From Bretschneidera sinensis (lineage: Eukaryota > Streptophyta > Magnoliopsida > Brassicales > Akaniaceae): a stretch of DNA of 64,000 nt. The number at the start of each line of letters is the position of its first letter. Within the stretch, counting starts at the first letter, position 1. The stretch is from positions 142,596,828 to 142,660,827 of the forward strand of contig CM043700.1 of the NCBI GenBank assembly GCA_023935145.1, in the 5' to 3' direction. Both the position numbers and the translations under genes were made by a program. Of the stretch, positions 1 to 11,543 are shown one piece after another. The notes under the pieces are model-generated. The model had not been told where the DNA came from. It saw only the letters and a list, made by a program, of their open reading frames with translations, and did not search any database.

Positions 1-568
1 GTGTTAGGATTGAGTATAATCGGGTTCGTGTCGTAATCGTGTCGACACGATTATGACACGGAATAATCGTGTCGTGTCGCGGGTTGACCCACCAACCCGA
101 AATGACACGATTATAACACGATTAATGGGTCGCGGGTTGATGGGTCGTGTTGACACGGTTATGACCCATGACCTATTTATGACCCATTTAAAAAAAAATA
201 TCTATTAAATTAAAAAAAAATCTTAATATATATATATATATATATATATAAAATAAACCCTAATACTAATTTTACAATCCACAGACACAGAAATGGGTTA
301 AGCGTGTCGTGTCGTGTCGGGTCTAACACGACCCGTTTATTATATGGGTTAAACGTGTCGTGTCGTGTTGTGTCGGGTCTAACACGACCCGTTTATTAAA
401 CGGGTTAAGCGTGTCGTGTCGTGTTACCCGTTTAATAATCGTGTCGTGTTCGTGTTGGGTTTTCTTGACACGATTAATAATCGTGTCGTGTTCGTGTCGA
501 CCCATTAATAATCGTGTCGTATTCGTGTCGACACGAACACGACCCGCCAACCCGAATTGCCACCCCTA
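1..568. mobile_element. hAT-like non-autonomous element, right part
   Basis: The stretch is packed with GTGTCGTGTCG-type words and short palindromes such as CGTGTCGACACG in both orientations. It ends at 568 with the reverse complement of TAGGGGTGGCAATTCGGG, a terminus typical of plant hAT-like elements, followed by ATTATATC as a possible 8-bp duplication. The left end lies outside the window, so the duplication cannot be confirmed. The element interrupts a Copia gag/protease reading frame that resumes at 569. A (TA)n run sits near 229-250. No transposase coding is visible, so the element would need enzyme from elsewhere. Confidence 0.65.
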
Positions 569-1702
569 ATTATATCGAGGTGTAACTACCGTCTTACCGA
601 TGTGAGCTATTGGTAACCTTGAGTTGTCAGCTGTCACCACAACACGACTTCCCTTGTACTCAGACAAGTTTTGCAACTTCTGTTTATCACCCGTCATATG
701 ATTTGAGCAACCCAAGTCTACGATCCAATCATTATTGTAGTCAATTCGTTCTGGTGTTGTTACCGTGAGAGCTAATTCTTCTTCCTCCATAGCGAACAAT
801 GCTTCGGCATCCCAACCATCTTCGTTATTCTCCTTAGAATTGGAAGTAGCAGCATTACTCTCAACAAGATTTTTCTTGCCCCAACAATCTTTCGCCATGT
901 GGCCCATCATCCCGCAGTTGTAACACTTGCCATTGAACTTTCTATTATTACCGTGATTCTTCGAAGCTCCCCATGGACGAGAGCCTTATTTTCCTTGGTG
1001 ACTTTTCACCTTATCACCATCCTTTTTAGATCCACCACTAGTGTGCCGCTTGAAACTGCCTTTGCTTTTGTTGGTGTAGAGAGCTTCCTCTTCACCCTTC
1101 AGCAAGACTCCTCCCATTTGCTTGGCCATAGCTTCTTGACCTGCAAGCAAATTTTCAAACTCAACAAGCGATGGTTGTGTCGTCCATCCCTGTACAGCGG
1201 CAATGAACCCTCGGTATTCAGGTCTCAAACCATGAATAATTATTCTCTTTATCCTGGCTTCCCCAATAGACGCCGTCAGATCTAATTCAGAAATTTCACG
1301 GCATATCGATTTCACCTTGTGAAAATACTGGGCAATCGTCGTGTCACGTTGCGCCATCGATAGCAGCTCGTTCTCAAGAAGTTGCAGTCTTGTATCATTC
1401 TTATTTGAAAAGAGTGTAACAAAAGTGTCCCATGCTTCCTTCGGTGTTTTGGCATCCCGGATTTGTTCCAACATTTCTTCTTCAATTGTGGTCTTTAAAG
1501 CAAACATTGCTTTACCTGCTTTAATTTTCCACTTTCGCAAGACGCCATTGGCATCTTCTGCCTCCGGTTGTGTAACTTCACCACCACCGACAGCCTCCCA
1601 AAGGTCTTGACCTTGAAGGTAAGACTCTATACACGTTGCCCACGTGTTGTAATTTTGGTTGTTGAGTTTCTTGATCCCTCCAACAACTTGAAGATCACTC
1701 AT
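569..1702 (-). pseudogene. Copia retrotransposon gag and start of protease, broken
   Basis: Read on the minus strand from the ATG at 1702, the frame gives a Copia gag of the UBN2/Retrotran_gag type (starts MSDLQVVGGIKKLN, then YNTW). About 240 residues on, an in-frame TAA at 986-988 breaks it. The same frame continues with a CCHC zinc knuckle ([14 protein letters not shown], near 893-934) and a protease start where the usual D-S-G is D-L-G ([11 protein letters not shown]). It stops at 569, where the hAT-like element joins. Integrase, reverse transcriptase and the second LTR are absent from the window. Gag would form the particle in an intact copy; this one is dead by stop codon, active-site change and truncation. 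Confidence 0.85.
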
Positions 1703-1836
1703 CGTGTCGGTAAAATTTTGATAGTACCGAGCAAGTTTGGTTTCAAGATACAAACTTGTAGAATTCAAAATTCTCACGACTCAAGAAAACTCACTCCAAA
1801 AAATATCAGTACCGAATGTCCCGCTCTGATACCAAT

Positions 1837-2154
1837 TGTTGAATAAGTAGAATACAAAACTCTAACTATTTTTAGGAAGAAGAAAATAAAACACTCTAAA
1901 GAGAACTCACAAAACACCAATTAGCAAAGCTTTTCTTATTTAGCACTTAGCTTTGTTTTTCTTCTTGATGAATTACAAAGCTTGAAGACTTGAGTATTTA
2001 TAGCAAACCAAATGAAAACTACACCACACATATAATTAAACTAAACTTATTTACTACCACACAAACCCATTAAGCACCTAATTATGTTGTCTTCCACACA
2101 ACCCATTAAGCACCTAATTATGTTGTCTTCCACACAACCTCACCAATAGCAACA
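1837..2154 (-). repeat. 5' LTR of the Copia fragment, with PBS beside it
   Basis: On the minus strand the LTR runs TGTTGC...CAACA (318 bp). Two bases beyond it lies the primer binding site TGGTATCAGAGCGG (plus 1821-1834), complementary to initiator tRNA-Met. A TATA box (plus GAGTATTTATAGC, near 1990-2002) would drive U3 transcription. A 36-bp unit beginning ACCCATTAAG is tandemly duplicated at 2065-2100 and 2101-2136. The partner LTR is missing, so the far boundary and target duplication cannot be checked. Confidence 0.75.
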
Positions 2155-2249
2155 TACCTAACTTTGGCCCACTTTGTAATTGTAAGCAATTACATCATCA
2201 AACTAGCTATGGGCTTGAACAATACTATTGGACTTAGATTTGGGTTGGG

Positions 2250-3005
2250 AATTACTTATAGTAGGCTAACATTGATTCTCAACAGAGGGGACCATAAAAC
2301 ATTCTCCCTACTCCTTGACTTTGTTGGAAATCTAATCTCCTCAATGTGCAGAAGCATATCTCTCATCGAGAAACAGCAATCCTTCAAAGATACTTTAATC
2401 CACTCCACAAATCTTACTTTCACCAATTCACATACTTATCTCCCCTCAATCTTTTATTTTGAAAAACCACCAGATTCCTATGTAACCACAGTGTCCAAAT
2501 TACCGCATGGAACATCATTTGTCATAGCTTATTCACCCCTGCATTAGGACATAGGGTAATCTAGCTTGTGAACATTTCCTGAATTGATTTAGGGGCTACC
2601 CACGAGACTCCCCATCAGTTCAAGCAATAACACCAAACTTTCCCAACCAAATTAAATCCCAAAAATAAATGATCTACGGATTCAGTATCTCTTTCAGATA
2701 AAGCACAGTTATCAGTCAAATTGTTTAAGCAACCTCTCTTTTTCAATTCCTTTTTTCACAGCGACTTTTCCTTTCAGCATCAGCTAAAGCACTCAACTTT
2801 TGCAGGGACCAAGCCTTTCCATACCGTGCTTTCTAAATTTGGAATAGCACCAGAGACTTCCTCAATTACTTGGCAGAAAGACTTGACAGAGTACTTCCCA
2901 TTTAGAGTAAAATTCCACCTGGCCTTAGCACCGATTGCAGTTCCTTCCATTGTCCAACTTCCCAGTCAAACAACTGTTACTTTTCTTATTCTGAGCATGC
3001 TGTAG
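2250..3005 (-). pseudogene. LINE 3' fragment (zf-RVT region)
   Basis: Minus-strand translation gives a decayed C-terminal LINE segment with several stops and frameshifts: a W...GKYSVKSF stretch, then a KKRGCL block, then CALSERDTESVDHLFL. That order matches the zinc-binding region (zf-RVT) that follows plant LINE reverse transcriptases. A later FHAVIWTLWLHRN block matches the usual W..W..RN tail. It lies directly beyond the Copia LTR. It is non-functional; the catalytic domain is absent. Confidence 0.65.
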
Positions 3006-3081
3006 CAATATGTTAATTCGTTGAATGTTTAAGGAAGTAATAATATCATTTTTATTTTTGCTTTTGCTTTGTTTTTATGCA

Positions 3082-3139
3082 GGTACCATCAATTGATTCC
3101 CCAATAAAAGAAACAACTGATCACAGCGAGCAGAAGTAA
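3082..3139 (+). other. Possible orphan terminal exon
   Basis: A long pyrimidine tract ends in TTTTTATGCAG, a good 3' splice site. It is followed by an open stretch reading VPSIDSPIKETTDHSEQK and a TAA. The sequence after it looks like non-coding 3' leader. It could be the last exon of a host gene whose earlier exons lie left of the window or were cut away by the neighbouring transposons. The peptide is short and not recognised, so chance is a real alternative. Confidence 0.2.
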
Positions 3140-3649
3140 CCCCATTCCTGGAAGGGTGTGAAACTCATATTCTTAATTCCTATATAAGCTAGCTAGGTGT
3201 GTATATTAAGTAATGCAGGGAATGCTTGATTATCTATTCATCGTTGATCTTAACTATTACAGTACTGGGTTTAAAATTTTTACACGGTTAACTTGTTTTG
3301 TCAAAATGCTTGATTCTCTTTTCCATCGATGATGTTGGATTTAATGTACTTTTCATCTAAAAACAAAAAACCCAACAAATCAGTTTAAGGTTGCATTAAA
3401 TGACATTATATATGTTTAAAATCTCATGCGTTGCATAGAACAATGATTATCCGGAAACTGGACTAGAAACGAGTTGACATTATAACCAATGAATTTATAG
3501 GTTTTGATAAGTTGTATGTTAAGATAGTTGAAGTTGGTGGCTGCTGGGGTGTTCCCATAGCAGGCTAGTATATTTTTGCATGTTTTTGTTGCTCCATGGG
3601 CTAGCTTCATGCATGATTCAGTTGCAATCTTTGACTTCAACCTGGCATG

Positions 3650-4020
3650 GGTCAAAATTCAACTTTGTCTATTGAGCACGTATAGCTAAAAGGCACATTC
3701 ATAATGTTGTCAAAGTGAGTCCAAAACTGAGCTGCAAGATCACCTTGCACAAACAGATGTGAAATTGTTTCTTGAACTGGGGATAAACAACAACCACAAC
3801 GAGAAACAATAGAATACCCAACGCCCGAATACATGAGTTCACAAGGACTACAGAGTGCAACAAGCGCCAAGAAAAGAAAATAACTTTTAGGGGAGATCAG
3901 CTTATCAGGTTGATTATCCAATCGCAAATCGGATAGAAAAAATTTGATGCTCATCATCCAACAAAGGCAAAGCATTACACCGAAAATCAGATCGAGAAAG
4001 AACTTGCGCAACAGTTTGGT
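3650..4020 (-). pseudogene. Second LINE zf-RVT fragment
   Basis: Minus-strand translation contains CGCCLSPVQETISHLF and then GDLAAQFWTHF, the Cys-Cys...His-Leu-Phe core of a plant LINE zf-RVT region. The fragment at 2250-3005 has its own copy of this core, so these are two separate insertions. An upstream hydrophobic stretch in the same frame may be a shifted part of the same LINE. The reading frame decays into stops at both ends. Confidence 0.55.
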
Positions 4021-4345
4021 CCAAAAGAGCTGGATAATAAGTATAATTAAATACCGTGTCTAATTGATTATTTAGACGCCATGAATTATTCTATTTCATG
4101 AATTAAAGACAAAATGGTATGATTTTGGATTATTTAAATTAAAGAGCTAAAGGCTGATATCCACGTTCTTCTCGGAATAGTAGTCACCCCACCCGGACCT
4201 TCCGAGGATGTGATTAAGCAAATATATCATCTTAAGTAGTCGATTATTACGGTATCAGGGTGTCTTATACGTAATTGTTTCTTATTAAGAATTAATATGG
4301 ATAAACAAATAAATGTTTGGACAAATGCTTAATAACTCTTTTAAT

Positions 4346-5784
4346 TAGGGGTGAGCATAAAACGCGATTGACTCGCGAACTCGATCCAAACCGATGTAAT
4401 AGATTGAGTTGGGTTGTGTCTTTTTAGAGATTAGGTTGGGTTGAAAATATTTTGAATTTGATGGGTTGGGTTGGGTCATGGGTTCAACCCAAACCGGTAA
4501 CCAGGTCAAATATATAATTATATATTCTATATTTGTTGAATATAAAATAGTGTATAAATAATTATAGTATAATTGTAAAGTATATAATTATAAAATGTCC
4601 ATTCTAATTACTACTAGTGTGTAAAATTATATCTAGCAAATACTCCAATGTCCAAACAAGTCTCATATTTTCCTATTACCCAAATTTTAATTTCAAATAT
4701 TTACACTAGAAACAAATACTGATTTCGAGTTATGAAATAGTTTTCATAATTATTTTTAAGCATAATTTCAATCAGAATAAATTGATGCACAATTAACTTA
4801 TGCTAGCAAAAATTTGATTTATTGTATCGTTATAACAATAAAATAAACATAGAAATTAACATTTTAACCTACAAGATTCCAGTCGGGATCAATATATACA
4901 GATAAACTTATATTCTTAAAAGATGTATCATAATGTTGATGGAAGAAATACTGAATATATAATAAAGCTTAGTAATACCAACTGACTAGAAGCCTTTCAT
5001 GCAAACATTATTGGGCCATTCAACTTGCCTCTCCGTGACCTTTTAAGAGCCTCCATGTCACTTCCATGTGCATTAAAGCATAGTCCAAAAATTAGAATGA
5101 TTAGTGAGAAAGAACTAGCACGGCCAATAAATGCTAAGTCGTAATTGAACAGTCTTCTAAAGTAAGTTAAATTCATGTCAACTAAATCAGTGACTAGGGC
5201 AACATTCAGATGTAGATTGTGTTTTTCAATATAACGATGAATCTATATTCTAACATCAAGAGCTCTAGGTTGTGAGCATGTAAATAAGCAATTGACTATG
5301 GTCACTTCATTAAGCTCTATATTACTCACTTGCATTTCATTAAACAATGTCAAAGCATCATTACCAAGTTGGTTTCAACGTAGCCTCCAATAATGGCATT
5401 CCATGGCACAACATTCTTCTCTTTCATGTCATCAAAAAACTTCTTAGCAGTATCCAACAAACCAAATTTAGTATAGCCTACAACCATTGTAGTACATGAG
5501 ACAATTGTTCTCTTTTCTATGTTATCAAATATTCTTTATGCTGTTAGATACACATATTTTACTTGGAATATGAATGGATTTAGTTTTGGATTTAATAGAA
5601 TATTTTTTTTGTTAGATAATATGTATGATTTAATTATTTAGTAAAAAAAATATATGAACCTAGTGACCAAAACCGATTAGAATGGTTTGAGTTGAGTTGA
5701 GTTGAGCTTTTTTCAACCCGGTATGAATGGGTTGGGTTGAAATTTTAAGGTAACTTGATCTAAACCGATCCATACTCACCCCTA
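4346..5784. mobile_element. Complete hAT-like non-autonomous element carrying a PPR gene fragment
   Basis: The left end reads TAGGGGTGAGCAT and the right end is the reverse complement of TAGGGGTGAGTATGG. It is flanked on both sides by the identical octamer CTTTTAAT (4338-4345 and 5785-5792), the 8-bp target duplication expected of the hAT superfamily. The subterminal 150 bp on the left and 100 bp on the right carry repeated GGGTTG words, likely transposase binding sites by analogy with other hAT elements. No transposase reading frame is visible. The interior holds an AT-rich block and, on the minus strand, part of a PPR gene. Related copies lie at 36869-48251 and 63236-64000. Confidence 0.88.
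4990..5560 (-). pseudogene. Captured PPR-gene fragment inside the hAT-like element
   Basis: Minus-strand reading gives RIFDNIEKRTIVSCTTMVVG, then GYTKFGLLDTAKKFFDDM and NVVPWNAIIGGYVETN. After one frameshift it continues ALTLFNEMQ, NEVTIVNCLFTCSQPRALDV and IHRYIEKHNLHLNVAL. This is the repeat pattern of a plant PLS-class pentatricopeptide repeat protein, a family that binds organelle RNA. Only about four repeats are present, with a frameshift and stops, so no protein is expected. The piece lies between the element's termini, and the copy at the right edge carries the same segment, which points to capture before transposition. The source gene is not in the window. Confidence 0.75.
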
Positions 5785-6180
5785 CTTTTAATTGCTCTAT
5801 GCTGCAAGTATTTGTTATCTACTACTACTAGAGATAATAAGATTTATTCTCTTTTTGGTAAACTAATTGGAATGGATATTGGATACCATACAACAATTAA
5901 CAGCTTAGCTGAAAATGAAGATTGATAGTTAGAGAGAGAGGTGGGCTTAATTTATAAATTTGATTTTTTTTTTATGAAAGGATTTTAGTTCAATGTTTAA
6001 TCAACATGACATTCAAGAGAGTGAGTGATAAAGCATTTTTTTTTTCAACGAAAAATATTTATTGGTGAAATTCTAGTCCTAAAGCATTGAAAGTTCATTG
6101 TTAATTGTTTTTCTACTACCAAAGTTAATTTAAAGTAGACATTTATTCTTTAAAATAAAACTCGATGGTTATGTTTCAAA

Positions 6181-6372
6181 TAGGAGTAACATTGTTCATT
6201 GGAATATTTGGATTGGAAGAAATAAATTTCTCTTTGAACGTTCTAATATCACTCTTTCTTCCATTAGGAGACTATCTCACTTAACAGTTTTGGATATGAT
6301 CAAAGTTAATCCCGTTAAGTATGCTAAAAAAGAAACAGCTGCTAAGCCTATTGGAAAATTAACTCTAAGAGT
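6181..6372 (+). pseudogene. LINE C-terminal scrap
   Basis: Plus-strand reading gives HWNIWIGRNKFLFERSNITL followed by SSIRRL, matching the W..W..RN...FE pattern at the C-terminal end of plant LINE ORF2 proteins. It stops at a TAG near 6380. Nothing upstream can be joined to it with confidence. Confidence 0.45.
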
Positions 6373-7910
6373 TAATTTTAGATAATTTTAAGGTCTTAAT
6401 TTGAGTTAATTAATAGTTATTAAAAAAAACTTTTAATTAGATGTATTAAATTAAACTCAAGTTGGAGATTTAATGGGTGTTTATTTTGATTCAAAAGTAA
6501 TCCTAATGCATTAGCTTTAATGGTTTTTTGTTTGATGGTTTGGATTTGAGCCCATGAATAGCTGTAGTTCTACAGCAGGGTGAAATCCTAATTAGACCTT
6601 AATTAGGACATATTAAGTTGCTTATAAATACTCTTTATGTACTGAGCATACATTGTAATGAGAGATTTGCGAGGTTAATAATAAGAAACTTCTGGCAGAT
6701 CACAACCCTATTTTAGGGTGAATCTGGGTAAATATTGTTTTCTTTTATTTTTGTTTATAATTCATGTGATTGACAAGTCTCGAATCGTTCAAAAATAAGA
6801 ATAAAAGGGTTGTTTGAAAATCTAAATTAGCTTTGTCTGACATTAATAAAAAAATGAGAAATAAAATGTTTTATAAATATTTATTTGGGATTCTTATCTA
6901 CTTTGGTTAAAAGAATAGATAAAAGTGAAGGTTCACGATGTGTAACGCATTGTGCCCCAATCGAAGCCTGAGCTCAAGCCCGATTGCATCACATTAACGC
7001 TTTAGGCACACTACGCATGTGCCCCAGTCCAACCGAAGGACTAAACAACACTTCTAAGTCACCCGAGCCCCCAACAACATGTTCGCAATCCCTTCTCTTA
7101 CGACAGAGTTTACACTCAGTTCATCTGAATAAAACTTCTCTACTTCACAATCCCCCGGTAACCTTGCTGCCATACTAAAAATAACCCCCGATGAATCGCC
7201 TCAAGCTAGTGCACTGCCCCAAGCTAACCCGGAAACCCACCAGCCATTTGACACCAATAAAAAAAACGTCGCTTTAATGCATATTCACTTAAAAACTTTA
7301 TGTAAAGTGCATATGAATTTTAGAAACTTCATGTACGATTTAATTAAGATAATTGTCCAGATCAAAACAATAAACAAATAATTAAGGTTATCTCTGAAAG
7401 AACAATAAAAAAAATATGGCGAAATAATTTAATTTTGAGATATGAATAAATATTATTTTTAAAGTGATGATTGCCTTCATTATAAATAGTATTGCCCCAT
7501 ATAATAATGTTTGTCATTAAATAGAAGCTTTTAAAATTTTATTTCTTTTTTATGTGAGATAAAAGTTTTCATATATAAATAACACCCACTATATATATAT
7601 ATATACACTACAAATTTTCTAACAATCTCCCCTATTTAAAACATAATTTATTTGCTCACTTAGGTCTCTTTTCTGTTTAATTTGCGGGGCATATTTTAAA
7701 TCCTTTTCCGTGTTGCTAATTTATAGTGGCCTGCTCAAGGAATAAAGAAATAATTTACCAGGCTATAAATATCATACGAAGAATAGGCTATCCCCTGCTC
7801 CTGTATTTAGCCGACAGAAAAAACGGAAGTAGAAGATATTACTATCCATATATGAAATGGTTATTTTTCTATTATAAAAATGGAAATAGAATAAATTAGG
7901 CAACAAAAAT
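6373..7910. other. Intergenic, repeat-derived, no gene seen
   Basis: From 6400 to 6740 the sequence resembles an LTR or solo LTR: it has a TATA-like GCTTATAAATACTC at 6620 followed by an R/U5-like stretch, but I could not find paired ends. From 6910 to 7255 is a C+G-rich island in AT-rich DNA. Its minus-strand reading (SGVIFSMAARL, then VREGIANMLLGA) weakly resembles an RNase H domain of a LINE. The remainder to the fructokinase promoter is AT-rich, with a (TA)n run near 7590. Confidence 0.35.
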
Positions 7911-7919
7911 GGTACTACC

Positions 7920-7929
7920 TATATAAATA
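7920..7929 (+). promoter_or_regulatory. TATA box of the fructokinase gene
   Basis: TATATAAATA lies 230 bp before the start codon. The stretch between them is rich in CT runs (TCTCTCTCTC near 8081-8092), as in many plant 5' leaders. Transcription would start near 7950-7960. Confidence 0.6.
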
Positions 7930-8151
7930 CTTGATTGCCATTTCATTTTTACGCGTGCTCGATAAATTTGCGTATGCCTCTGTTTCAACTTTCATCGATC
8001 CTTCAAGACTAGAAACAACTTCATCTCCTACTTCTCTTTCTTCTTCTCCTACTTATCAGACCAACGCCAAATCTGCCTCTCTCTCTCTCTGCAAGAAGCA
8101 CCTCTTGTTGCTATAGTTTGCTCTATAACTCAAATCAGTTACAGTACTTAA

Positions 8152-11100
8152 ATGGCAGGGAACACCATCTCAGGTACGTCCTATTTCTTCCATTTCTTTA
8201 TCTATCTGTGCATATTATTGTTATTTTCTTTATTGAATCTTTGTCGTTTTCGTTCACTGTGGAAAATTTTCATATCTGGGTTTGAGCTGTTTTTATGATT
8301 GCAAGATTGTTTCTTTGTGATTTAAAAATCATGGGTTTTTTTTTTTTTGCTTTTCTTCTTCTAATTTGTTCTACTTGGGATATTGTTGTGATTTAATCAT
8401 GTTTTCATTGATAGATCTTTGGTAATATATTACGAGGTATCTTCTTTGCTGTTGAATAATATGTGGTGTTATTGTATTTCTTTAAGATCTTTATAGCTGT
8501 TTCTGGTGAAAAATCCTAGGGGACACGTTAAAGATTAATTTGAGTTCCTATATTAACTAAACACATCATAGTTATTGGGTTTATTAGACACAATTATTTG
8601 TACCAGTTTTTCAGCTAGCGATTGAAAATCCACTAATTTCTTTGATCAAGTAAGTACAAGGCTTTGTATAGCACATAAATTAGGTAATTGATCTGGGAAC
8701 TTGTGAAAGGGCTGTTTCACGAGTAATATAGATCTTATACCAAGAAACGTTACTTTGAGAGGGGATTCTGGAGATTGTGTTCTGTAAACAAGAAGTGCTC
8801 TGCCCGCTTCAGATTTGTCTTATAAATATAGTTTTCTTTGAAAAATCTGCTAAAAAGTTAATTTCGCCACACATTTTCCGGCAAGCTGGATGGCAGTTTT
8901 CCAAACAGCTGCTTATTGTTTACTCAAATGCTTCCCATCAATTATGTAGGCCTTTTGGAAATTTGCATGCAAGTGTAAACACACTTAAACTGATGCTTTC
9001 AACTAAACGGATTGCCTGGGATTAGCATGCTCTACGTAGGGGAAAATTATCTAGTCTTCTTGAAAATGGTCTATGTTAGTGAAATAATTTGATTTCTATT
9101 TGTGTTGTTGATAACAAGCAAATGCATACATGTAGGTGATTTTAAAAATCTTTCATTAAATGCAAAAGGAGGATCTCAGGATGGCAATTCCCTAGTTGTT
9201 TGCTTTGGGGAAATGTTGATCGACTTTGTCCCAACAGTTGGTGGGGTTTCACTGGCCGAAGCACCAGCTTTCAAGAAGGCCCCTGGTGGTGCTCCTGCTA
9301 ATGTGGCAGTTGGTGTCTCAAAACTAGGAGGTTCATCCGCTTTTATAGGCAAGGTGCATATGAACAGCTCTGTCTCTTTACATGCCAACAACTTGTATAA
9401 TTATGTTATATAGTTAACTTCTTTCAGCTTGGAATACCTTCAGTAGCATTGAAATCCTTTTAGCACTGACCTTTACATGTTTCAAGTGCACAACAAAAAC
9501 CAGTTTTTTGAGCAGCTGTCATAAAGAACTCCTTTTCTTTTTCCCCAACCCTAAATGCTTGTTAGTTAGCAATCAAAAATTCAATTTTCTACAGAATGTT
9601 AGGAAATTGACATTCACTAATATGAATCCAGTTGTTGTTAACTTTAAACCTAATAGTGTACCTATAAATGTAGTTCAACCAGTGCTTTTCTTACAACTTT
9701 AATGAATCCTCTTGAACCTGTTTGCCTTAAAACAATAATTTTTGTTATATTAATTGTAACCAAGTATTATTATATAGATCCAGCACCCTGCTTTCCGATG
9801 CATAATATCAATACCATACTTTTCTGTATGATGATTGATGCCAAATGCTCCTCGTTTCTATTTAAGTGTCATGATTTGGTTCCAAATTCTTTTTCCATTT
9901 GTATATCAGGTAGGTCATGATGAATTTGGTTACATGTTAGCTGACATTTTGAAGCAAAACAATGTCAACAATTCTGGTATGAGATTTGACCACAGAGCGA
10001 GAACTGCACTGGCATTTGTCACACTACGAGCTGATGGCGAGCGTGAATTCTTGTTTTTTCGTAATCCTAGTGCTGATATGCTTCTTCTTGAATCAGAACT
10101 TGATGTAAACCTCATTAAGCAGGTCAATTTCCCTCTTGTTTTGCTTAGGAACTTAGCAGATGTGTTGATTCTAGCTGGTGGGTTCTTATCTGTATGAGGA
10201 AATTCATTTCCAAGTGCTATTGATTGCAGGCCAGGATCTTTCATTATGGATCTATTAGTTTGATTGAGGAACCATGCAAGTCAACTCATCTTGCTGCAAT
10301 GACCATTGCCAAAAAGTCTGGCAGCATCCTCTCATATGATCCAAATTTGAGATTGCCATTATGGCCATCAGCAGAGGCTGCTCGAGAGGGCATAATGAGT
10401 ATATGGGATCAAGCAGATGTTATTAAGGTATAATTTCTGAAGATCTACGTTTCCTATATAAAAATTATTTGCTCTGTGTAAGTGCAAACCTCATAGCTTG
10501 TTTTTTAGACAGTACAGGCATTATAGTAATTAAATTTCATGTTATATGAAACTCAATTGTGTTAATTTTATGAGGTTGCAGATAAGCAAGGATGAAATTA
10601 CATTCTTAACTGGAGGTGATGACCCATATGATGATAACATGATGTTAGATAAGCTGTTTCATCCTAATCTTAAGCTTTTAGTTGTAAGTGAAGGATCAAA
10701 TGGTTGTAGATATTACACTAAGGTACAAATATCAATCTCTTCTTCTATATGTGAATGTGGATGTGTGTGTGTGTGTGTATACATGTAGCTGTTAAGAATC
10801 TAATTAGTGCATATTCTGAGATGCATCAAAAGATGCATGATGTGCAAATGCAAGTCATCTAACCATGGAAATTTATACATATGCAGGAATTCAAGGGCAG
10901 CGTTGCTGGGGTCAAAGTTAAACCTGTTGACACAACTGGTGCTGGTGATGCATTTGTAAGTGGGGTTCTGAGCAGCTTAGCTTCTGACCCAAATCTATTC
11001 AAGGTACCCCTATTTCTTTCATTGAGAGAACTATTTCTTTACGTCTTCTTTCCCATTGCTTATTTCCTCAAGGCACTCAATAATTTTAGATGAATGAATG

Positions 11101-11543
11101 CACCACAACCTTGTAACCACATGTTTCTTCACTGCAGAGAAAAATTTAAATACAGATTATAAGAATCTTTTGGCATCATTCTGTATGTAATAGGCTTGAA
11201 GGAAGCTACATTTCTCACCCATTCTAGTTTCACTGTTTGGGTTGGGATTTCATAGGTGTTCATAGGCAAGCATATTGGGCCGTATGATGTCTTAAGGGTT
11301 TTGTCATGTCCCAAGATTTCACAAAAGCAGAAATACTATTTCCATTTCAGTCTCCTTTGAAATTGAAACCCTTTCTCTTTCTTTTTTTTTTTTCCCTTCT
11401 TTTGACAGGATGAGAAACGGTTAAGAGAAGCTCTACTGTTTGCCAATGCCTGTGGTGCCATCACAGTAACAGAGAGGGGCGCAATTCCAGCACTACCTTC
11501 AAAAAAAGCAGTTCTTGAACTCTTAACTTCTACTGCTGCATGA
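8152..11543 (+). CDS. Fructokinase, pfkB family (FRK6/FRK7-like)
   Basis: ATP-dependent phosphorylation of fructose to fructose-6-phosphate, feeding sucrose-derived carbon into glycolysis and starch. Exons: 8152-8173, 9136-9353, 9910-10122, 10230-10427, 10582-10722, 10887-11003 and 11409-11543, all with GT-AG introns. Introns 2-6 fall between codons; intron 1 splits a glycine codon. The 347-aa product has the first pfkB signature at residues 58-80 ([18 protein letters not shown]) and the second at 279-287 (DTTGAGDAF), with D285 as the expected catalytic base. FGEML and DPNLR blocks are also typical. About 25 residues precede the conserved core and do not look like a clear transit peptide, so a cytosolic enzyme is likely. 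I see no break. Intron 5 has a (GT)n run near 10757-10776. Confidence 0.93.

Noticed and set aside
323..569. Overlapping open frames rich in HDT/RVV repeats on both strands
   Set aside because: They are translations of the GTGTCG repeat words of the hAT-like end, not proteins.
986..1846. Plus-strand open frames across the Copia gag
   Set aside because: Antisense shadows of the gag frame, without any domain.
6910..7255. C+G-rich island as a possible gene
   Set aside because: The plus-strand frame is short and unlike any protein; the minus strand only weakly resembles a LINE RNase H domain.
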